From Cannabis sativa (taxonomy: Eukaryota; Streptophyta; Magnoliopsida; Rosales; Cannabaceae), in assembly GCF_029168945.1 (NCBI RefSeq), contig NC_083602.1, forward strand, positions 8,801,850 to 8,865,849: a DNA stretch of 64,000 nucleotides. Reading direction: 5' to 3'. A program made the translations under genes and the position numbers. Numbering within the stretch: the first letter of the stretch is position 1; each line of letters opens with the position of its first letter. Below, piece by piece: positions 54,574 through 64,000 of the stretch. A model generated the notes under the pieces. It saw nothing but the letters and a program-made list of their open reading frames with translations, had not been told where the DNA came from and did not search any database.

Positions 54574-57500
54574 TAATTGATTTGCTTGCAAGAAATTTGG
54601 ACTTAAAACGATTTGCATATGATTTGGATGGTTTCATGTTGATCTATGTGTTATATGATGATTGATTGATATTTTTGAATTTTCGTGAAAAGTAATTGAA
54701 TTTTTGTTTCTGGAATTATTTTGATGGGATAGTTTGGAAATAGTTAAGCAATTTACTTTTTTACAGAACTCAATTTCGATTTTATTTGAATTAGTTATGG
54801 TTTTTTGAGGATTTGAAAAAAGATAGGTGGATCACTCAACCCCACGCGCGCGGAACCGAGTGTCCCTCGGCCAGGTGCGTGTTCGGACATGTCATTGTCC
54901 GAGTGACATGCCGACGGTTGTCTTAAACCCCTCTCCGCGCGCAGAAATCATGCCAAGAAAGGCATGCGCCGAGATCTCTCGGCAGATCACCATCCATGCG
55001 CGCGCAGACAGTATGCATACTGTCCGTACCACTTGTAAATTTTTTTCGTTTTTTTCGATTTTTCATGCTATTTCGTGGAATTAACTTCCGATTTTTTGTG
55101 TACTTTTGTATTTTAAATTTTATTTTTTATATTTCAAATCTAATTATCAGAAATAAATTAATTTGAATTTGTAAAATTAATTTAAGATATTAGTGTAATT
55201 TGAATTTGAAAATAGGTAAAAATCTATCCTTTTGCTTAATTTTTTTATCTTATTTTAAATTTGATTATTTTATCTTATTATTTAAATTTAAGGTTAGATA
55301 TTAATTTTTTTTTAAATTACTATATTTTTTAAATAATTTGACCTTATTTACATTTAAAATAAGATTACTATAATCATGATAATTTTAATAGAAATAAGAT
55401 ATTTTTGCTAACTTTTAAATTTTGTTATTTTTTATTTAAATTAAATTATAAAATCAGAAAAGGATATTTATTTATCATTTTTTATTTTATTGAATATTTA
55501 ATTTATAAAATAACATGAAATTTAAAAGGTGGTTAGCAAATTTTTTTTGAAATGATATTTAGGTTAGTTTTAATTTTAAATATTATTTTATTTCATTTAA
55601 AAATCCGAAAATATATTTTTTTATTATTTTAATTATTTTCGAAATTTAATTAATTATTTAAAATTAAATAAATCCTACATCCAACTATTAAATTCAACCT
55701 GTTGCAGGAGTTTTTGTTTTAGCTTATGTGTAAGTTTTATAAAACCTATTATTGCTTGATCTAAATTGTCATGGTTAACTTATTGACAGATCCAATGATC
55801 TGATTTTAACCCATGGTTCAATTGTCAATAGATCAAGTAAATAATTTGTAACAGGTAAATTTTTACATTTTTCTTTCATATGTGTATGACCTAGTAACAT
55901 GATAGGGTCCATCCAAATTTGTGTGCCTGTGTGAGCCTATATGTTTATTTTATTATAGATGTATATAGGTTGTTGCTAAATAAAATGTCACACCATCATA
56001 GATTTTATTTAGGCCCATCTAGTTTTTGGACTTATTCAATTAATAACAGTTATTTATTTTAAGGTTAAATTCCTCTCTTTTGGGCCTTGTGTGAGAGATG
56101 GGGGCCAATAGAAGTGGGTACGACATACTGAACCCAGCTCCCCCTCACATGAACTATCCCAATTGTGAAGGCCCATTTGCCTGATTTGAATAATTGTATT
56201 AGGTTAATTGAATTAGTTTAACCTAATAAAATTGATTAGCAACATAATTAACTTTTAAAATATATGAAGTTTATTTTCATTTTAATATTTTAAAGTTAAT
56301 TTTAAGAAAAACACTCTTAGTTTAAGATATTATTTCTAGATAAACTATTTGTATTTTTCTTGTATTTAATTAAATAAAGAATTTTGACTAACTAGATTCT
56401 TTCTGAAGCTTATTTTAATTATTTCATTAAATATTCCTATTTAACTCATAAATTAGTTATTTCTAAATAATTTTTTTATCAACTTAAATTTGAATATCTT
56501 TTGAATTTAAAATTAAATTGAGGAATTCTAGGAGTTGATTATTGAAGATTCTAGAGATATTTTTTTTTTTAAGTTGTTAAACTTAAAATGGAATATTCTT
56601 AAATTAGGTGGTTACAACTTGATTTTGATACTTAATTAAATTTTATTTGGAAATTTTTTTTAAGTTGGTTATTTAGATTCTTTCTATAACAACTTAAATT
56701 AGATATTTTCTAAATTTTGAAAAGATACTTAGTAAAATTGAAATATTTATACTAATTATTATTTCTATTATTAAAATAGGAAAATATCATTGATTGTGAA
56801 ATTAATTGTTTAATAATTAATTTTGGTACAATTCAAGTGAAGAATATTTTCCCTAGTATTAAACTAGAAATTAATAATTAAGCCTTCTCTATACTTAATT
56901 ATTTATTTCTTGAATTTAATACATTTAATTAAATTGAAAATTAAATATCTAAGTTGATTTTCATCGTGATACTTAAATATTGTAATTTTCATGACATTTA
57001 ATTAAATAGAAAATTATTTTAAGTTCAAAATTTTTATAACAACTTAAATTTGAATAATTTTCAAAATATATTTTATTTATTTTATTAATCATTTTTCGAA
57101 ATTGCATTTGATTATGCAAGATGATTTTGAATTTATCTTGAAAAATAGATTAAAGTTGTAAATTAATTATTTTAATTAATTTTGAACCAACTAAAATCAA
57201 TAATTTTTTCATTTAATGATTAATTTAAAATAAATGAACTAAAATATATTATTATTAGAAATTGAATTAATTAGTCAAAGCAAGATCTAGATAGATAGTA
57301 TTTTTGCTTGAAGTATTTTTTTTTAGTAAAGATTAATTTATTTTTTTAAGTATTTCGAAAAGTTGTATAATTTTATACTTTAATTTTTTTGAAATACAAT
57401 ATATATTCTTATAGAAAATTTAAATTTGAGTTGCAAATTAATTGAAATTAATACAACTTAAATTAAATAATTTTCTTAATATTTATTGGAAAATTAATAC

Positions 57501-58194
57501 TAAGATGGAAATAATTCATTTTATTTTCATAACCATCTAAGTATAATTTTATAAATATTAAATTAAATTTTATTTAGAGTTTTATTCTAAATTTGAAATT
57601 TAATTAAATAAATATATATTTAAAATAAATAAATAATAGAAGAAAATATATTTTAAATAATGAGCTTTATTATTATTAAGATATTCGATCTCCATTGTTG
57701 GTTTTACATAACTATTGTTTTAGTGAGTAATCCTCCCTATTGGAGGAACGTTCATTAGCAAGTTAGCGTCGTTTAATCTCGAAAGATAAATATTATTTGT
57801 AAGTGTTTTATATTAGTATTGATCACCCTAATGGTGGCGACTGTATTTGACTTACAAAAGTATGAAACAATGGTGGAAGCTCATGAAATAGGAATGACCT
57901 TGACTCTCGCCTAAACGAGACAACGTCGGATTCTCTTTTCGATCGAATAAAAGGTTGCTAGAATGTTTATTATTTTAGATGAGCTGACAACTCTATTCAA
58001 TGGATCGTAGCTTTGACTCTCGCGTAAACGGGACACTGATATCAGTTTGTTGAAAACCTTGGAAATTATTTAGGATTGTATTTTAGTATTTTCTCTTGTC
58101 ATTCCTACTTGCTATGTGCTAATAATTTCTGAAAAGATTTTGTGTTAAACCGTAATTGATTTCTATTTATTATTTTGTAGTATCCTATATTGCC
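54574..58194 (+). other. Copia-2 long AT-rich leader
   Basis: A 3.6-kb leader with the family landmarks in order: GC-rich island (54822-55037), CTCTTTTGGGCCTTG (56076), TACGACATACTGAACCCA (56119), CTCGCCTAAACGAGACAACG (57907) and GACTCTCGCGTAAACGGGAC (58015). The 85-codon frame 54827-55084 covers the GC island only and is not conserved in the other copies. Confidence 0.75.
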
Positions 58195-59083
58195 ATGTCA
58201 AATCCCATGTTATCACTATTGACTGAAAATAAGCTAAGTGGATCTAACTTCCCTAAATGGAAAGAGAACATTAATATTGCTCTCATAGGTGAAAGTGCCC
58301 TGTTTGTGTTAACTGAGTCGTCTCTTGAATAGCCGGGTGACAATGCAACTAAAGCTGTGAAAGAGAAGTTCGAGTATTGGTAGAATGCTAACAACAATGC
58401 TTGATACTTCATGCTTTCCAGCATGGTTGACACCTTGAAAACAAGGTTTGCCAACACTGTCACGGCTGCAGGAATAATGACGCAGTTAACTGAGCTATTC
58501 GGAATGGCATCTATCCAGTCTCGCTTTGACGCGACGAAGAAATTCATCAATGCACGGATGGAACCCCATCAGAATGTGCGTGATCACCTTCTCCAAATGG
58601 CAAGTTATTTCTAGGAAGCCCAGAATCATGGTGCTGAAATGGATCAGACAACTCAAGTAAGTCTTATCTTGAATAGTTTGACTCCAGTTTTTCTGCCCTA
58701 TACATCAAATTATTTCATGAATAAGAAGGAACAAGATTTTCACACGTTAAACAATGACGTTCAGACATATGAAAATTTGATTGGAGGACCCAAGAAGAAA
58801 GGGAGTAAACCTCAGAATTCTGGAAATGGTAATGGGACGATTAAACCAGAGGCACACGTTGCCTCTACTTCCAGACCCAAGACAAAGAAGAAGTGGAAAA
58901 ATACCAAGAAGCGAGCTCAAGCTGTGAAAACAGCTAAGAACAAAAAGGTTGTTGCTCCTGGTGATACACTAAAAGGAAAGTGTTTCTACTGCAATGAGAA
59001 AGGCCATTGAAAACCCCAATGTCCTAAACTTCTTGCAAAGAAACAAGGTATTTCTTTCTATAAACTGATGAGTTTTAGTGAAT
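58195..59083 (+). pseudogene. Copia-2 gag, five in-frame stops, no frameshift
   Basis: The start at ATG 58195 gives the classic Copia N-terminus (NKLSGSNFPKWKENINIALIGE). The gag domain continues (RFDATKKFINARM, NVRDHLLQMASYF, QVSLILNSLTPVF, LNNDVQTYE), then a basic Lys-rich tract, then the CCHC knuckle CFYCNEKGH-stop-KPQC. Stops at 58330 (TAG), 58381 (TAG), 58402 (TGA), 58612 (TAG) and 59008 (TGA) all lie in one frame. It encodes a capsid/nucleocapsid precursor that cannot be translated in full. The gene is interrupted just after the knuckle by the solo LTR and resumes at 61317. Confidence 0.92.
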
Positions 59084-59086
59084 TAT

Positions 59087-61316
59087 TGTAACACCCTAAC
59101 TACCTTAGGCGTATTACGTGATTTTTAAACGTACTGTGCAGCTCGTTGCTAATCAACGAGGTTTATGGAAAAACGTGATTAATTAAAATTTTGCTTTTTG
59201 ATTAAACTTGTAAAACATATTATAAAAGACTCGGGATCCCGATTATAAAAATAGTTACAAAAAGTTTCACTGTTTAACTATTACATCAAAATAAAAGTCG
59301 TCTAACGACAATTACAAAAATCTCAGCCTTGCTGTCCCGAGGATCGTACGCTCCAGGCCTAACCGCCCCGACATGTACAATCTCATAAGCTCGCTCACGG
59401 TCCATCAGCTATAGCCTTGCCTTTACCTACACATGAACATAAACTGTGAGTCGACAGACTCAGTAAGAAAAGCATAATAATATCATACGCAACTAACTGC
59501 CGTGTCCAACACGATACTGAGTCCCGCTACTGCCATGTCCAACATGGTACTGAGCCACTACTGCCATGTCCAACATGGTACTGAGTTTTGAACGTTCAGG
59601 GGACGGTACTATTGACAAGTATCCTCCTGATCGGTCGAACCGGTCATACTCCGGCTGCTGGTCATACTCCACTTCGTACCGACGGATAGGTCAATAGCAC
59701 CGAACCACCAACCAAATGTCGACTGACGGCCGAACCTGGCCATACTCCGCCGCCGGTCATACTCTGTACCGTACCGATGTGACAGTGGTTGGATGGTTCG
59801 AAGCCTAAATACATATCTAATGTAATCTAGCAGTGCTTCCTACATGCACGCTAAACATGTAATCTACATATGCATACCGCTTATACTAATCTTACGGATT
59901 CCGATTTCAGTGTGGCCGTCAACTCGACCGGAACCGAAGCCGAGCGGCGGACATCGGCTCCTAAACCATAAAAATCACAACGCTATAAGTGACACGCTAA
60001 ATCACTTCCCGGGGACTAAAACTTGGAACTAAAAGTTTCCCTATCGATAAAAAGCATGGCAATACCCCCTAAAAACATAAAAACGAGGAAAACTAGTGGT
60101 TCGGAAAATTCCCCAACCGGCAGATCGGCTGTCTAACCTAATTCCGGCTCGGGAATTATCGAACCCTCATCCGACCCGGATGCACAACCTAATCTTGCCT
60201 CCTCGCAGTACCCAACTAAAAATCTCATAACTCGACGAATTCAACCCCAATTGGTCCCAAACTTTCCAGACCTGTTCTAAACTATCCCTAGAACAATTCC
60301 AAGGCATCAAAACCACCCAGAAAACACATATACAAAAATCACCATTAAAGACCAAGCTTTGAGTTCCAAAACTCAAACTTGGTTAAATCCACTAACATGC
60401 ATCCAAACCTAGTTAATTCTACTTAACTAAGCATAAATAAGCTTCTGAAAACATACAAGAACAACAGCAACAACATAGTAACAGATTACACACTATGTCA
60501 TCAAAATCACACATTTTGCATAGAAAATTTTCAAGCTTTGCACAACCTATCTAGCATGCTTTCCAACCTAACTAAACATAATTAATCCAGTATTTGAACA
60601 TAAAAATAACAACAATCACAAGCAGCAGCAACAACATTCAAATTAACATGCATTTACTCATATTTTCATCAAAAACTCAAGAATTTTAAGGAAGGAAGAA
60701 GATGAGCTAACCTAGCTTGCAAAGGATCTTTAGAATGGATGAAAGTTGCTTGGAAATCAAAGAGAAAATCAGTTCATGCACCCCAAATGCTTCAGCCGAA
60801 ATTAGAGAGGAAAGGAGAGTGTTTCTTTTGAAATTTTTCTTTTAATTTGACTAAGTGTTGAAATTTTGTGGAAAAAGGAATATAAATCACATTACTCATT
60901 TTATTTCAGCCATGTAATAATAAAATAAACATTTATTTTTCCATTTAATAAATCACATAAGACAAAATACTAATGGGGCAAAAAGACCATTTTGCCCCTC
61001 CACCATAAAACCATGAAAATCATACTAAAGGGGGTATTTTTGGGACATTCTAAATTCCCGGCAATTCCCGACATTCCCAATGTCTAAACCCGTCCCCAAA
61101 TTACCAACATACTAAGTTGTGATTTCTACTGAGCCAAACGCCGAGTTCCAAAATACCGGACACCGGAAATGCGAAATATAAAAGCTACTGATGACATAAT
61201 CATGCATTTCTGAATTCCATAAATAACAGTAATAAATTATTTAAATAGCTATAAATAATTTCATAATTTAAACATAAACAACTGCTAATTTCCAAATTAA
61301 CTAAGCGGGCTTTACA
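59087..61316 (-). mobile_element. Gypsy-type solo LTR with target duplication ATTAT
   Basis: TGTAACACCCTAACTACC to GCGGGCTTTACA on the plus strand, 2230 bp, minus orientation. The duplication is perfect: ATTAT at 59082-59086 and 61317-61321. It is a distant relative of the Gypsy-A/B/C LTRs: GTTCC/CAGG-type blocks, ACATGTACAATCTCA, CCTTTACCTACACATG and GACTCAGTAAGAAAAGCAT are shared, but most of the sequence differs. No internal element sequence is present, so it is a solo LTR. Confidence 0.95.
59493..59586 (+). repeat. short tandem repeat in solo LTR, about 31-34 bp x 3
   Basis: Three copies of CTGCCRTGTCCAACAYGRTACTGAG separated by short spacers. The repeat sits where the other Gypsy LTRs have their GGTAC cluster. 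Confidence 0.85.
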
Positions 61317-62272
61317 ATTATTATCCATTTTGATTGTTAATTCTGGACTACTAACCTTGTTTATTTGTTTTTCTTCTTACTATAGCCCAAGCTGCTTGAA
61401 CTCAGGTGCTATCTTAGCGAGTTTAATCGGAAAGCGAGACAAAGGGGTGGAGTTCGTCCAAGATAAAGATGAAGCTCGTTTATTTATTTATTTTTTTTGA
61501 ATTAATTGTTTCAATTTAAGAACAATTTAGATTTCAAATTATTAGTTTGGGATTTTATTCCCTGTTCTTTTCTCATTTTGTTGCAAACATTTTTTTTTAT
61601 AATAAAGTTTTCTATTTTCCAATAAATTTCCATTTATGAGTTGAGCGTCATCTACTTTATCTTATATAACAATTACCAATTATTATATTTATTATGTTTG
61701 TATGTGTATGTGTTTTTATTATTGATACAAATTTTATAGTTATTTAAACTCTTTATAGAGTTATTACTACATAAACACTAGAAATTATTCTCTATGTTTA
61801 TGAATAATTGTTAATTCTAAAACAATTATCAAGACTTTGTTTAATAAAAAGATCTTTTGATCTGATAGGGGTGGAGGAAAAGTTAAGAATAATATGCAGT
61901 TCAACGATCTTTTATATCTAATAAACTCTGGATTATATTCGAAACTCCACATAATCTCTATAACACTTAGAGAATCATGAACTCTATAACCTTTAGGGGT
62001 GGATCATAATCTCTATATACTTAGGGGTGGACTATATTCCACAGTACTCTTTGAGACACATAATTTTAAACATGGAAGTAATATAATAAATTAGCTATTA
62101 TCAGAATAAATCCTTGATCTTGATTATATGTTCCAGTTTAGATTTACAGTTGTAATATATAATGATAGCAATAAAGTTCTTTGATAATGTATCACACTAC
62201 CTTAATTGAGTAGGATAATTTTAAAATTCTTTACCCATCTTCATTTGGTTGACACTTGTGATAGGAACTTAA
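61317..62272 (+). pseudogene. Copia-2 protease/integrase remnants
   Basis: After the solo LTR the Copia-2 coding region resumes with a degenerate protease motif (LIVNSG near 61335, compare WIVNSGSTNHV at 12160). An AT-rich stretch follows without a frame. An integrase-like trace (GATAGGGGTGGAGG near 61866, the TDRGGE block of 29655) comes next. Everything downstream (RT, RNase H, 3' LTR) is outside the window or lost; the next LTR, at 62273, is in the opposite orientation. Confidence 0.6.
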
Positions 62273-64000
62273 TGTTGGAATTTATTTTACCAGGATCTTA
62301 GATCTACTCACAAGTATGTTATTTAACACCCTAAATATGAACTTTCTAAAATGATAATAAACACATATAAAGTTAAGAAAACCTTACATTGGTTGCAGCG
62401 GAATAGTATGTCTCCTTCCACTCAGATCTCTAACCCTTGAATCCTTTCTGTTGCAGAGTATAATCAAGATCTGAGTCCGAATGTCCTTCTCTTGGATTTG
62501 ATCCTTCACAGTCTTCCAAACTATGATTGAGGTACTATTTGCTGTGTGTGGGCACTACTCTTTCACTAGGTATTTCGAAATTGTATCTCTCTTTTTTTTT
62601 ATAAGAAGGAGATGGGCGACTATATATAGAGAAAGGAAAGAGCTCAACTTTCTAAAAGAGACAGTTTCCTGAATTAAAGAGTAATTGCTTAACTGCCTTA
62701 TTTGGTGTGAGCCATCACTTTCCATTTGTAGATAACTGCTAGGTTTAGGTTAGTAATTAATTGGCATTAAAATAATGAAAATAATAATTGGGAAATGCAT
62801 ACACAAGTGGCTGACCATGGTGTGATTGGGCCTCACTTGGATTATGCAGTTTCCACAATTTTATTTCTATTTTCCCAAAAATACCAATTTTCCAATTCTA
62901 ACCATTTGAATGCGAAAACTAATTATTTAATAACTAAAATAGATTATTAAATAATATTGTCAGTTAACATAATTATTAATTAGACATATAGAGTCTCTTA
63001 ATTAATAAATAAACCTAGAATCTCTTTTCTTTACAATTTCACCCCTGCTTAGTGAAAATTCACAAATTAGACATAGTCTAACTTTAGAATTGTAATTGAT
63101 TAATCATAAATCAATTATTGAGTCTTACAAGCAGTATGGTCTCAACTAGAATGGGGACCATGGATCTATATTACTGAGCTTCCAATAAGTCGAACCAAAT
63201 TTACCAAGTAAATTCCCTAACTTATTAATTCCTTGTTGAATCCACTCTTAGAACTTGGAATTGCACTCTCATACTTATATAGAGCATTCTATATGTTCCA
63301 CGATATAGATATGCTATCTCATTTAACCATCGTTATAATCTTAACGTGATCAAAGATACTCTGTATAGATGATTTACATCGAGATGGGATAAATTTACCG
63401 TTCTCACCCCTCAATGTATTTGGCCCCTTAAAACACTTAGCTACCTCTAAATGATGTTTCAGTGATCTAAGATATAGTCACTGCAACAAGAGCTCATCCA
63501 TTTACTTATATTTAGCTAAGCTCGAAGGGAATCATCACTTGACTTCTATACACCAGTAGAAGCTATAGATTCCATATTTATGTTCAGCGCTCCCACTCAG
63601 TCATACTATCATGTTCCCAAAATATACGTATCACCCTGACCCAAAAGTAGGCTTAACTAATAAATCAAAAAATATGAATAACACTCCTGAGATTGAGCCT
63701 AAGCATATCAGGATTTAGATTCTTTTAATCTAAGATCAACTAGTGATATTGACTTGGAAAGATACAACGGTAAGTTTATAATATCTTAACTAAGTTCAAT
63801 ATCGGTCCAGTCCAATGTATACTCCATACATTCAAAACTAGTATACTTTACCAATGTCCTGGAAAGAACATAACACTTACTCCAAGTGTAAGTATACTTC
63901 ATCGCTGATTATCACATCAGTGTAAATCCAAAACACTGATGAAACAGGGACTTAGTCTTTTGAATCATATAATCACAATCACATTCCACTGTGTTGACAA
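62273..64000 (-). repeat. Copia-type LTR, minus orientation, cut by window end
   Basis: TGTTGGAATTTATTTTACC at 62273, followed by 1728 bp matching Copia-2's own LTR in reverse (for example complement of 53000-54554). The inner side shows no primer site complement, so 62273 is the outer edge of a minus-strand element or solo LTR inserted in Copia-2. Only about 100 bp of the LTR would remain beyond the window. Confidence 0.88.

Noticed and set aside
59493..59586. Tandem repeats as a CRISPR-like array
   Set aside because: Only three units, spacers are not unique and even-sized, and the setting is a plant LTR.

Overview
The window is eukaryotic, almost certainly from a eudicot plant nuclear genome. 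It is very AT-rich, has no bacterial-type gene organisation, and is dominated by nested plant LTR retrotransposons and small MITEs. I cannot name the species from sequence alone; the repeat style would fit a large, repeat-rich genome (a Cannabaceae-like genome is a weak guess). No ordinary multi-exon host gene is visible. The only host-like coding candidate is a 48-residue peptide on the minus strand at 4140-4286.

Layout: 1-642 is the end of a Copia-type LTR cut by the window edge. 643-5046 is AT-rich and probably single-copy; it holds the small-peptide candidate. 5047-6288 holds MITE-like repeats and an old LTR fragment. 6289-12550 is Copia-1: an LTR with a CACTA-type MITE inside it, a variant primer binding site, a long AT-rich leader, then decayed gag, protease and pre-integrase. 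12551-18494 is Gypsy-A: a 3.1-kb LTR interrupted by a Copia solo LTR with target duplication TTAAC, followed by a decayed gag. 18495-42392 is Gypsy-B on the minus strand, split by an 18.5-kb cluster of Copia copies (20048-38581). That cluster contains a 3.2-kb direct duplication and a 4.9-kb inverted repeat. 42393-43516 is a Gypsy LTR remnant holding a MULE-type MITE with a 9-bp target duplication.

44267-62272 is Copia-2. Its 5' LTR is interrupted by Gypsy-C (44335-52780, target duplication TGAAG), the youngest and most complete element. Its gag-protease-RT-RNaseH-integrase reading frame is almost whole but carries two frameshifts and two nonsense codons. Copia-2 continues with a 3.6-kb leader and a gag damaged only by stop codons. 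It also contains a Gypsy solo LTR (59087-61316, target duplication ATTAT). Another Copia LTR starts at 62273 and runs off the window.

The genes present are those of retrotransposons: gag (particle, zinc knuckle), protease, reverse transcriptase, RNase H and integrase, framed by LTRs, a tRNA-Met-type primer binding site and a polypurine tract. No copy looks autonomous. The most unusual structures are the palindrome-rich GC islands in the Copia leaders, the paired CCGG palindromes and apparent leader intron in the Gypsy LTRs, and the large Copia inverted repeat. I saw no convincing wholly new system.
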